Part shown: positions 16,529 to 24,740 of the stretch, one piece after another
How positions within the stretch are numbered: the first letter of the stretch is position 1
Layout of the letters: the number at the start of each line of letters is the position of its first letter
Assembly (NCBI GenBank): GCA_964360145.1
Contig: CAYHWW010000018.1
Location: forward strand, 1-36,856
Length of the DNA: 36,856 bases
Source: CAYHWW01 sp964360145
GTDB lineage: Bacteria > Bdellovibrionota > UBA1018 > CAYHWW01
Reading direction: 5' to 3'
Translations under genes and position numbers: made by a program
Notes under the pieces: generated by a model
Told to the model about the DNA's origin: nothing
Seen by the model: the letters and a program-made list of their open reading frames with translations, nothing else
Databases searched by the model: none

Positions 16529-16641
16529 AGGGCCATCTGCTTCGTTGTCGGGTCCTCGCGACTCCACGCGGCGTACAGGAGTACGCCTTGGTCGCTCGCT
16601 GCGGCCCTCCGCCTCGCAGCTGGCCCTTTCTCAACGATCTA
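16515..16641. mobile_element. Palindromic MITE-like element, family B copy 2
   Basis: A 127-bp element in opposite orientation to the copy at 3422-3546. Terminal repeats begin TAGATCGTCGATAAAGGGCC and match with two mismatches. The internal stem GGCGTAC-AGGA-GTACGCC differs from copy 1 by a paired (compensatory) change. Its left end forms the 3' end of the DUF2063 coding sequence. It lies between two convergent genes and probably works as a bidirectional terminator. Confidence 0.75.
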
Positions 16642-16665
16642 CTAAAAATATTGTTTAACAGGCCC

Positions 16666-16893
16666 TTAGTTCTCGCCGGTTGTCTTGCGCTTAGCCTTGG
16701 CATGAGCAGGGGGCGTGCCCGTGGTGGAGCCATCCAGGATGCCGTAGGCCCAGTCCTCCAACTCGGGATCGCCGAGATCTGATTCCTGTGCCATCTGCGT
16801 CAGAGCGCAGAGAGCGAGATACCGATCCTCAGTGCGGCGCACTTTGAAGGCATTGGCCTGGGGAGCTTTGGGCTTGGCTTTTTTCTTGGGCAT
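16666..16893 (-). CDS. Small basic hypothetical protein
   Basis: A 75-residue protein starting MPKKKAKPKAPQ. The ATG at 16893 is preferred to a GTG three codons earlier because AGGTGA is about 6 bases upstream. The N-terminus is Lys/Pro-rich, the middle (VRRTEDRYLALCALTQMA, then DPELEDWAYGILDG) is a helical acidic segment with one cysteine, and the C-terminus is again basic. No signal peptide or membrane segment. It follows the SNF2 gene on the same strand, separated by a family A palindrome that should terminate transcription between them. Not recognised; it does not look like a RiPP precursor for the neighbouring DUF692 gene, being on the opposite strand with a single Cys. Confidence 0.55.
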   Translation of the reverse strand: MPKKKAKPKAPQANAFKVRRTEDRYLALCALTQMAQESDLGDPELEDWAYGILDGSTTGTPPAHAKAKRKTTGEN

Positions 16894-16925
16894 GTAAGTC
16901 ACCTATCGTCCCTTCAGGCCTGTTT

Positions 16926-16988
16926 AAAAAGGTACGCCGTTACTTTTTGCGACTCATTGTGTCACAAAAAGTAACGGCGTACCTTTTT
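16926..16988. terminator. Family A palindrome (complete copy), probable terminator of the SNF2 gene
   Basis: Two perfect 23-bp arms (16926-16948 and 16966-16988), each A5-GGTACGCCGTTAC-T5 or its reverse complement, flank a 17-base loop GCGACTCATTGTGTCAC. The long stem with T-runs on both sides fits a bidirectional intrinsic terminator. It ends 2 bp beyond the stop of the helicase gene on the minus strand. Confidence 0.8.
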
Positions 16989-16990
16989 GC

Positions 16991-19825
16991 CTAGCCCAGC
17001 AACTCCAGCAGCTCTTCCCGGGTAATTTGGAGGGACGTTGGGCTCTCGCCGTCCAACAGACTTTTCGCCCAGGCCCTTTTTTCCTGCTGAAGCGCGATCA
17101 CTCGCTCCTCCACGGTGCCCTGGGCCACGAGCTTATGGACGAAAACGGGGCGCTGGGCTCCAATGCGGTGGGCCCGGTCCACGGCTTGGTCCTCGGCAGC
17201 GGGGTTCCACCAGGGGTCCATGACGAACACATGGTCAGCACTGGTGAGGGTCAATCCCACGCCGCCGGCCTTTAATGAGAGGAGCATCACCGGCGGACCA
17301 TCGGCGCGCTGGAAGGCTTGGACCACGGAGGCGCGGTCCCGCGTCGTGCCATCCAAACGCAGCCAAGAAAGGCCCGCGCCTTTCAGCTGCCCTTCGATGA
17401 GATCCAAAAATGAAGTCCACTGGGAGAAAACCAAAGCGCGGTGGCCCTCCTCCACCAAGGTGGTGAGGCGCTCCAGCAGCGCTTCGGTCTTCGCGGAAGG
17501 CATGGTGAAAGCATCAGGCGACGCTCCGGGTACAAGGGCCCCGTGGCAGCAGGCCTGGCGCACCCGCAGGAGCTTTTCGAGAACATTGAACGCGCTGTGG
17601 CCCGTGTCTTCCGCCAAATCCCTGCGGGCAGCGGCCAAGACCACTTCATAGGCCGCACGCTCGCCCTCGCCCAGTTGGCAATGGACAATAGTTTCTGTTT
17701 TGGGCGGCAAGTCCGTGGCCACTTGGGATTTCAGGCGGCGGAGCAGGAAGGGTTTCATGCGCGCACGGGTGGCAAGAGGCTGGCGATCGGCCTCTTCGCG
17801 GAAAGCGCCCATGTCGCCGAGAAGCCCGGGGTTCAAGAAGCGGAAAATGCCCCAGAGATCTTCGGGGCGGTTTTCCAATGGTGTCCCCGTGAGAGCCATG
17901 CGCCGAGGAATAGAGGTGAGGAGGTAAGCGCCCTGGGCCGCCTGGCTCTGGGCATTGCGGATATTCTGAGCTTCATCGAGCACCACGGTGTCAAAACCCG
18001 CGGCGGCAAAGGCGCTGGCTTCGAGCCGCAGCACTCCGTAACTCGTCACCGTGATATCAGCTCCGGTGTCCAATCGCCGCGTGGGGCCGTGGTGGACGTG
18101 CACCCTGAGATCCGGGCGGAAGGTGCGCGCCTGATCCGCCCAGGTGCCCAGCACGCTGGTGGGCGCCACCACCAAGGTGCGGCCCTCCATGGCGCAAAGG
18201 GCCTGCAAAGTTTTGCCGAGGCCCATATCATCGGCGAGGAGCGCGCCGAGCCCCAGATCGCCAAGATAACGGAGCCACGCCACCCCCTGACGCTGATACG
18301 TGCGCAGCGCCGCGGTCACGGCGACAGGCAGATCCACCCGGGCGGGGGCCTCGCGCCCCAATAGACGATCCCGCAGCTCGGCGCTTTTGCGATCAAACGC
18401 ACCGTGGGCCTCTTCCTCGGATGCCATGGCGAGCAACTCGGGCAAATGGGCAGCGGCAAGTTTTCGATTTCCACCCCGAGCGGCAAGGAGCACGCTCAAG
18501 CGTTCGCCGTGGCGTGCGAACCATTCCGCGTCGGGAGAAAGAGTGAGCTGCGGGACGCTTGTGCCCCCTGACCTGGAACCCCACGTGAGCTTCAGCGCGC
18601 CATTTACAGCTTCCACCCGCAGCCGCAGCGGCTGCCCCTGCTCATCCCGCGCATCCCAGCGCGCAAGTTTCGCCGCACCTTGCGCCAAGTCACCGTCGCT
18701 GATCTCCCGGAAATCGCCGATGCTCAGATTCCAATCTGAGCGCAGATCCTGGGCCAGCTCCCTCTCGCGACCCTCTCGGCGCTGAAACACAGTGCCCTCC
18801 GGCAGCGGCGCCCCGGTGACCGCATCCACGTATTCCATGCGCCCCCGCAGCACGGCGCGCTCCCCCTGGCGCAACAGGGTCAGGGCCACGCGAGGCGCCG
18901 CCTCAACGACCGGAGGCAAACGTGCGCCGGTCACATCCACTGAGGCGAGCTGCCGCAACTGAGGGAGCACTTCGAATAAAAGCTTTTCGCCCGCGACGGC
19001 TGGCACCCGCCAGCCCCGGGAGGCACGCCACGGAGCGAGGATATTTTCAGCTGCCATGGTCGTGTTGTCCGTCGGCCGCAACACACCCTCGGAGAGCACC
19101 ACGCCGTTTTCATAGATGCGATCCGCCGCGGCACTCGCTGCAGTGGATGCCTGATCAATGACCCAGCCGCGCTGGGGGTCTCCACGCAGGAGGTAGGCGC
19201 CGCCATTGGTGCGGTCGGTGACCGACACCGGCGCTCCGTCTAAAGTTATTCCATTGATATCACGGAGCGCGCTGAACAGCGCCACCACTGTCATGGGCTT
19301 CACCGCGCCATGCACATGGCCCCTGAGGGCATGGTCCACGGCGTAGTCCTCCCGGGCCGCGGACAACGACGCTGGTAGTTGCACCCGTCCTGTTTGCACC
19401 CCTCCCGCCAAGGCCACGAGGCTTTCCGTCAAGAGGCGATCCAAACCGGGACAGTGAAGTCGGCGCTCGAAGTGAAGTTCGTTGTCTTTCGATGTGAACA
19501 CATAGCCCACCCGCACCACGGCCCCGGCGGTGCCGACGTCCGCGTCCTTTACCACCCAGTCATTTTTGAGTGCCGCCACCGCCGCCGTCACGTGATGGCA
19601 GGGATCTTGGCGAGTGCCGCAGTCGCAGTGCCAGTCCCCCTCTTCAAACCAAAGCGTAATCCGCGGGCTCACCGCGGCACCGGGGGAATAGATGCGCAGC
19701 CGCGCCTCGCCACCGTCTACGCCATCGAGGATCACGGCCTTGGTGCGAGCCAATGCCACGCCTTTGGAGAAAATGGCGGGGAGCGCGGCTTCTTGCACTG
19801 CCTCAAAAATGGCATCGAAGGACAT
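16991..19825 (-). CDS. SWIM zinc-finger SNF2-family helicase/ATPase
   Basis: A 944-residue SWI2/SNF2 protein of the bacterial RapA/HepA-like group. An N-terminal SWIM finger has C67-D-C69 and C76-H-H78 in WHCDCGTRQDPCHH. A long middle domain follows. The ATPase core is LLADDMGLGKTLQAL (motif I), VVLDEAQNIRN (motif II, DEAQ) and ALTGTPLENRPEDLWGI (motif III). The second lobe has LVFSQWTSFLDLI, LKAGGVGLTLTSADHV and DQAVDRAHRIGAQ. Such proteins move along double-stranded DNA or remodel DNA-bound RNA polymerase; the precise role of SWIM-type members is unknown. It is flanked on both sides by family A palindromes. Upstream (20087-20422) lies DUF983, separated by an element insertion, so the gene probably has its own promoter. 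Confidence 0.93.
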   Translation of the reverse strand: MSFDAIFEAVQEAALPAIFSKGVALARTKAVILDGVDGGEARLRIYSPGAAVSPRITLWFEEGDWHCDCGTRQDPCHHVTAAVAALKNDWVVKDADVGTAGAVVRVGYVFTSKDNELHFERRLHCPGLDRLLTESLVALAGGVQTGRVQLPASLSAAREDYAVDHALRGHVHGAVKPMTVVALFSALRDINGITLDGAPVSVTDRTNGGAYLLRGDPQRGWVIDQASTAASAAADRIYENGVVLSEGVLRPTDNTTMAAENILAPWRASRGWRVPAVAGEKLLFEVLPQLRQLASVDVTGARLPPVVEAAPRVALTLLRQGERAVLRGRMEYVDAVTGAPLPEGTVFQRREGRERELAQDLRSDWNLSIGDFREISDGDLAQGAAKLARWDARDEQGQPLRLRVEAVNGALKLTWGSRSGGTSVPQLTLSPDAEWFARHGERLSVLLAARGGNRKLAAAHLPELLAMASEEEAHGAFDRKSAELRDRLLGREAPARVDLPVAVTAALRTYQRQGVAWLRYLGDLGLGALLADDMGLGKTLQALCAMEGRTLVVAPTSVLGTWADQARTFRPDLRVHVHHGPTRRLDTGADITVTSYGVLRLEASAFAAAGFDTVVLDEAQNIRNAQSQAAQGAYLLTSIPRRMALTGTPLENRPEDLWGIFRFLNPGLLGDMGAFREEADRQPLATRARMKPFLLRRLKSQVATDLPPKTETIVHCQLGEGERAAYEVVLAAARRDLAEDTGHSAFNVLEKLLRVRQACCHGALVPGASPDAFTMPSAKTEALLERLTTLVEEGHRALVFSQWTSFLDLIEGQLKGAGLSWLRLDGTTRDRASVVQAFQRADGPPVMLLSLKAGGVGLTLTSADHVFVMDPWWNPAAEDQAVDRAHRIGAQRPVFVHKLVAQGTVEERVIALQQEKRAWAKSLLDGESPTSLQITREELLELLG

Positions 19826-19843
19826 GGTCTGCTTTCTATACCA

Positions 19844-20088
19844 AAAAAGGTACGCCGTTACTTTTTATGACGCGGTGAGTCTTAAAAAGTAACTAAGAGA
19901 CCGTTTCAAAATGACAACCGTCAATGAGACTGAGCGAAAAATCATCTGGCGACGCCGCAGGGCAAAAAGGAGCGGAAGCGTGCCAGTAGGCCCGCTGAGC
20001 ACCTTTTTTTGCCCGAGAAGGAAGCTAGATGATTTTGCAGCCAGTCGTAATAGGTTGTCATTTTGAAACGGTCTCTAAGTACCTTTTT
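19844..20088. repeat. Family A palindrome interrupted by a 179-bp MITE
   Basis: The left arm is 19844-19866 and the loop is in the reverse orientation (ATGACGCGGTGAGTC). The right arm begins at 19884 (AAAAAGTAAC), is broken at TAA, and resumes after the inserted element with GTACCTTTTT at 20079-20088. Removing the element and one TAA restores a 23-base arm in which TAA replaces the GGC of the other copies. The last two bases overlap the DUF983 stop codon. Confidence 0.8.
19897..20075. mobile_element. 179-bp MITE-like element with TAA target duplication
   Basis: A non-coding element with perfect 23-bp terminal inverted repeats starting GAGACCGTTTCAAAATGAC. The match continues imperfectly inside (AAAATCATCT on both sides), and a weak inner stem (GGGCAAAAAGG / CCTTTTTTTGCCC) makes it almost fully palindromic. 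Direct TAA repeats at 19894-19896 and 20076-20078 are the target duplication. GAGACC ends with a 3-bp TNA duplication recall the IS1031/IS427-like groups of the IS5 family, so it is probably mobilised in trans by such a transposase; none is present in the window. Confidence 0.85.
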
Positions 20089-20422
20089 ACCTTTTCACTT
20101 CCAGATACAAAGAAATCAATGTCACGAGGCGCACCGCCAAGGGGGTTGCGATCAACAGCATCAGTAGGGATGCCCCCAGGGTGAACGGCAGCCCCGCCCG
20201 CAGTAGCATCAAGCCCAGAAAAACGGGGAGCACGGTGAACAGCACTACGTAATAGCTGAGCCACCGTGCGCCCGTATAGTCCCGCTGGAAGCTGAGCTGG
20301 CACACGGGGCATTCATCACCGATCTTGAAGAGGCCGCGAAACACCTTGCCCTCAAAACAGCGTGGGCACAGATTCTTCGCGATGCCCGCCACCAGGGCGC
20401 CAGCCGTTGCGTCTTTTTCCAT
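20087..20422 (-). CDS. DUF983 family membrane protein with zinc ribbon
   Basis: A 111-residue DUF983 protein. A zinc-ribbon-like N-terminus has CPRC (C19, C22) and CPVC (C38, C41) separated by the typical GKVFRGLFKIGDE. Two transmembrane helices follow (about 55-75 and 80-100), then a short basic tail. The function of DUF983 is unknown; it is widespread in proteobacteria. The stop codon overlaps the outer edge of the family A repeat, so the palindrome probably terminated this gene before the MITE insertion split it. Divergent from the methyltransferase at 20486. Confidence 0.85.
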   Translation of the reverse strand: MEKDATAGALVAGIAKNLCPRCFEGKVFRGLFKIGDECPVCQLSFQRDYTGARWLSYYVVLFTVLPVFLGLMLLRAGLPFTLGASLLMLLIATPLAVRLVTLISLYLEVKR

Positions 20423-20485
20423 GCGGACTGAAGGCTAAGGCAAGAAAGTTGCCATTGCAACTCGTTGCACTTAGGGTTCCTCGTC

Positions 20486-21103
20486 ATGATCGACTTGATT
20501 CAAACAGTGAAACGGCTACGCGCCAATCAGGGTGTCTCCGACGAGCGGTTCGACATGGTTTACCCCGACCCCATCCACAGGCTCTCAACCGCCCATTGGA
20601 CGCCGGTGCGGGTGGCAAGAAGAGCCGCTGAGCTCCTGGTGACCAAGCCTGGCACCAAAGTCCTTGATGTGGGCTCAGGGTCGGGGAAGTTTTGCATCAT
20701 CGGTGCGCTGACCACTGAGGGCGTGTTCACAGGCATCGAGCAGAGGGATTACCTCGTGGAACTCTCTCGGAGCCTTGCTCAACGCTTCCTGATCGAGCGG
20801 GCCCATTTCATCCACGGGAACATGATGGGCCTCGACTGGTCGGAGTACGACAGCTTCTATCTCTACAACCCCTTCGTCGAGAACATGTACGATGAGGCCT
20901 CGCAAATCGACAACGACGTGGCCCAAACCTGGTTTTGCTATGAGAAATACGTCCACACCGTCCGGCGAAAGCTGCTTCAGGCCCCTGCTGGCACCCGCGT
21001 GGTCACCTACCATGGCTTTGGCGGGGATTTCCCACCCGGCTATAGCTGCGTCCTGCGGGAACCCATCGGCTCCGACAAACTCGACGTTTGGGTGAAAGAC
21101 TGA
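20486..21103 (+). CDS. Class I SAM-dependent methyltransferase
   Basis: The ATG at 20486 is chosen over an upstream TTG; GGG lies about 10 bases before it. The 205-residue protein has a class I methyltransferase fold with motif I VLDVGSGSGKF at about 59-69, an acidic motif II (FTGIEQRDYL), and a motif IV-like FYLYNPF. The NPF motif is seen in enzymes that methylate nitrogen atoms, but the substrate cannot be told. The protein is compact and cytoplasmic. A family A palindrome follows 8 bp after the stop and should terminate it before the aminopeptidase gene. Confidence 0.82.
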   Translation: MIDLIQTVKRLRANQGVSDERFDMVYPDPIHRLSTAHWTPVRVARRAAELLVTKPGTKVLDVGSGSGKFCIIGALTTEGVFTGIEQRDYLVELSRSLAQRFLIERAHFIHGNMMGLDWSEYDSFYLYNPFVENMYDEASQIDNDVAQTWFCYEKYVHTVRRKLLQAPAGTRVVTYHGFGGDFPPGYSCVLREPIGSDKLDVWVKD

Positions 21104-21111
21104 AAAATGGT

Positions 21112-21173
21112 AAAAAGGTACGCCGTTACTTTTTGCGACTCATTGCGTCATAAAAAGTAACGGCGTACCTTTT
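21112..21173. terminator. Family A palindrome (complete copy) after the methyltransferase gene
   Basis: Arms at 21112-21134 and 21152-21173 with the 17-base loop GCGACTCATTGCGTCAT. It lies 8 bp after the methyltransferase stop and 26 bp before the aminopeptidase start, and has the features of a bidirectional intrinsic terminator. Confidence 0.8.
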
Positions 21174-21199
21174 CGTGTTGCGCTATCTTCTGAGTCACT

Positions 21200-22663
21200 A
21201 TGACCTTTGACCCTCGCGACAACTCCTCTACCCCGAGCCGCCAAGCCCACGACACGGCAGCTCCCCGCAATCTCATCCAGTTCATGCTGAAAGACTGGAA
21301 AAGCCCCACGGGCCCCCAGCCGCGTCCTGCAAAGAACGCCGCCCAGCATGAAGCGCGCCGCACCGCTCTCTCCAAGCTCTTCCCCGGTGAAACCCTTGTG
21401 ATCCCCACCGGTCGCAGAAAAGTGCGCGCCAATGACACTCACTATCCCTTCCGTCCTGGGTCTGACTTCTTCTACCTCACGGGCTGCTGGGAACCTGACT
21501 GCGTGCTCATCCTCGAGCCTACCTCTTCTGGTCACGATGCCCTTCTCTTCGTGGAACCCAACCTGGGCAAAGCCGATCCCAGTTTCTTCACCGATCGCGT
21601 GAAGGGCGAGCTCTGGGAAGGCCCGCGCCCCACCGTGGAAGCCGCCGCGGCCCTCTATGGCATCGCAGCCACCAGTGGACTCCCCGCACTAGGGGCCACG
21701 CTGAAGCGCCTCATCGTCCCGGGCAGCCGGTGGCGGGCACTCCGTGGCCATGATGCCACCCTCGAATCTCAACTATCCGCCCCTGGCCCCCACCAATGGA
21801 CCCGGGACCAGGAACTCACCACGGCTCTCTCTGAAATGCGTCTACACAAAGACGCAGCTGAGGTGAAGGAGCTGCAAGCCGCCATCGACGCCACACTGAA
21901 GGGCTTTGAAGACGTGATCCGGCGCCTCAAAACAGCCAAATCCGAGCGGGAACTGGAAGGGGTCTTCTGGACCCGGGCCCGCATGGAGGGCAACGATGTG
22001 GGCTATGGATCCATCGTGGCCAGCGGCGAACATGCCTGCACCCTTCATTGGAAAAAAAATGACGGCCACATCCGCAAAGGGGATCTCCTCCTCTTGGATG
22101 CCGGCATCGAGGGCCACTCCCTCTACACCGCTGACATCACCCGCACCATGCCGGTGAGCGGCCGCTTCACCAAAGACCAGAAAACCATCTATGAGTTGGT
22201 GCTGGCTGCCCAAGAAGTGGCGATGAAACAGGTGAAGCCCGGCAACGACTTCATGGCCCCCAATACGGCAGCCATGGCCGTGCTCGCCCATGGCCTTGAA
22301 AAACTCGGCATCCTCAAATGTTCCGCTGAAGAGGCCCTCAAAGAGGAAAACCAATTCTACAAGCGCTACACGCTGCACAACGTGAGCCACATGCTGGGCA
22401 TCGACGTCCACGACTGCGCCGCCGCCCGGGCGGAGGCCTACAAGTTTGGGCAACTGAAACCCGGCATGGTGCTCACCGTGGAGCCCGGCTTGTACTTCCA
22501 ACCTGATGATCTCACGGTGCCCGCCCGCTACCGCGGCATCGGCGTGCGCATCGAAGACAATGTCCTCGTCACCGCCTCGGGATGCAAGGTGCTGTCTGCC
22601 CGCATTCCGAAGAAAACCGCTGAGCTGGAGCGCTGGATGAAGCGCCTTTGGGCCAAGCGATAG
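21200..22663 (+). CDS. pepP: Xaa-Pro aminopeptidase (M24B family)
   Basis: A 487-residue aminopeptidase P, which removes an N-terminal residue preceding proline. The N-terminal creatinase-like domain contains RRTALSKLFPGETLVIPTG and HYPFRPGSDFFYLTG. The pita-bread domain carries the dimetal ligands in LLLDAG, YTADITRT, SHMLGIDVHD, TVEPGLYF and IRIED-like GVRIEDNVL, with the usual order D, D, H, E, E. The first 50 or so residues are an unusual polar extension before the conserved part, so the real start could be later, but the family A terminator just upstream leaves room for a start at 21200. Cytoplasmic, transcribed alone. Confidence 0.92.
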   Translation: MTFDPRDNSSTPSRQAHDTAAPRNLIQFMLKDWKSPTGPQPRPAKNAAQHEARRTALSKLFPGETLVIPTGRRKVRANDTHYPFRPGSDFFYLTGCWEPDCVLILEPTSSGHDALLFVEPNLGKADPSFFTDRVKGELWEGPRPTVEAAAALYGIAATSGLPALGATLKRLIVPGSRWRALRGHDATLESQLSAPGPHQWTRDQELTTALSEMRLHKDAAEVKELQAAIDATLKGFEDVIRRLKTAKSERELEGVFWTRARMEGNDVGYGSIVASGEHACTLHWKKNDGHIRKGDLLLLDAGIEGHSLYTADITRTMPVSGRFTKDQKTIYELVLAAQEVAMKQVKPGNDFMAPNTAAMAVLAHGLEKLGILKCSAEEALKEENQFYKRYTLHNVSHMLGIDVHDCAAARAEAYKFGQLKPGMVLTVEPGLYFQPDDLTVPARYRGIGVRIEDNVLVTASGCKVLSARIPKKTAELERWMKRLWAKR

Positions 22664-22726
22664 GAAAAACAATCTCGGTGATACACCCCTACCCCAAGGG
22701 TTTCACGCCGTGTATTGTCGGGGCCC

Positions 22727-23974
22727 ATGACTACCTCACTGCAGCTCTCCATTACGGGCATCAGCGCTTGTTCATTCTTCATGCTCTGGTACGTGCTGAG
22801 CCTCAGGCAGTATTTTGAAAAGAAACACGTACTTTATATCACCCTCGTCCCGACTTGGTTTTTTCTCACTGCTGCCCTGGCGTGGAATGAATTCTTTCCT
22901 GGCTACGTCACCGCCGCCGCACTCGTAGCGATGATCCTCGCCTCTCTCGCGCCGCCCTTGCATAAAGAGCTCAGCCGCGCGCCCCAGCCCCTTCTCATCG
23001 GCCTGCAGGGCATCCGTGTGTTCGTGGAGCTGTGTCTGCTGGGCCTTGCCACCAACAAATTACTGCCCTGGGAGATGACTATCCAGGGCCGCAACCTTGA
23101 TCTCCTCGTGGGCCTGTCTGCCCTGCCACTGGCGGCCTTTGTCATGGCGCGAGGCCCCGCGAAGATGAAGAAACTCATCATCTCCTGGAACTGCTTCGGC
23201 ATGGCCATGCTCACCGTATTCGTAGCCCACGGCGTGTTCTTCAGGCCCGAAGCATTGACGAAGTTCCCACTGCAGTGGCTCCCCTCCTTCTTGGTCCCCT
23301 GCGCGTACTTCCTGCACCTTGTGTCCCTACGCAAGGCCATCGTCGGTGCCGCGGATGGCGCGCCGCAGGTGACATTCAATGCTGATGGCACGCCCCAGCT
23401 CCAAGCCCCCGGAAAGGGACTGCCACTCTTCGAAGGGCTCCTCGTGCGCTGGGTCACAGGGCCGCTCTTGCCGCGGATGATGAGCTGGGAAAAAACAGCG
23501 GCGGTCTTTCAAAAAGAGAATGTCCGTATTCTAGCCATGGCGGAAAGCCTGCGTCCGGAGCAGCTCACCGAACGCGTGCTGGTGCCGCCCCAACAAGGCC
23601 TTGAGGATAGCTCCCGTCATTGGTCGGCCATCATGGTGCTGGAACATCTGCTCATTACCCACGGTGCCATGAAGCAATTTGTGGTGGCCCTTTCCCACGG
23701 CAAGGCCATTGACGTCGTGGCTGACGTAGCAAAGGTAAAACCAACCGGGGAACCGGCACCAGAGCACGTCTTGGCGGATTTCAAAAAAATGACCGCGGAA
23801 ATCATGACCGACATCGATGGAGCGGTGGGGGACCGCAAAGCCAAGGCGCTGCACCTGCACCCCTGGCTGGGGCCCCTCAACGCCCATGGCTGGCGCTGCC
23901 TCATGGCCGTTCACTCAAGCGTTCACCGGCGCCAAATGCGGAACATCGTCAAAACTTTCTCCGCGCGCAAGTAA
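22727..23974 (+). CDS. Multi-pass membrane protein with C-terminal DinB-like domain
   Basis: A 415-residue protein. The N-terminal half has about six hydrophobic helices (for example at 12-26, 36-55, 60-75 and around 150-200). The C-terminal part (after about residue 250) is soluble and resembles the DinB/DUF1569 four-helix metal-binding fold: HWSAIMVLEHLLITHGAMKQF, then HGWRCLMAVHSSVHRRQM, which supplies the His ligands at the spacing seen in that superfamily. DinB-like proteins are often thiol-dependent transferases using bacillithiol or mycothiol-type cofactors. Fusion to a membrane domain is uncommon in my experience. The ATG at 22727 was chosen over a TTG four codons upstream. It stands alone between pepP and the two-component genes. 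Confidence 0.7.
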   Translation: MTTSLQLSITGISACSFFMLWYVLSLRQYFEKKHVLYITLVPTWFFLTAALAWNEFFPGYVTAAALVAMILASLAPPLHKELSRAPQPLLIGLQGIRVFVELCLLGLATNKLLPWEMTIQGRNLDLLVGLSALPLAAFVMARGPAKMKKLIISWNCFGMAMLTVFVAHGVFFRPEALTKFPLQWLPSFLVPCAYFLHLVSLRKAIVGAADGAPQVTFNADGTPQLQAPGKGLPLFEGLLVRWVTGPLLPRMMSWEKTAAVFQKENVRILAMAESLRPEQLTERVLVPPQQGLEDSSRHWSAIMVLEHLLITHGAMKQFVVALSHGKAIDVVADVAKVKPTGEPAPEHVLADFKKMTAEIMTDIDGAVGDRKAKALHLHPWLGPLNAHGWRCLMAVHSSVHRRQMRNIVKTFSARK

Positions 23975-24046
23975 TGGCTCCTGCGAGCACCGCATGAAGA
24001 AAATCTCAGCGGCGTCCTCACGGCATTTAGGCTAGGGTCCTCAACC

Positions 24047-24730
<684 letters not shown>

Positions 24731-24740
24731 GGGGTCGCGC

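Noticed and set aside
16666..16893. RiPP precursor for the DUF692/DUF2063 pair
   Set aside because: Opposite strand, only one cysteine, no signal peptide and separated by an element; nothing resembles a known MNIO substrate.
22664..22726. Inverted repeat TGATACAC...GTGTATTG as a regulator site before the membrane DinB-like gene
   Set aside because: Only about seven pairs over a long gap in a short intergenic region; not distinguishable from chance.
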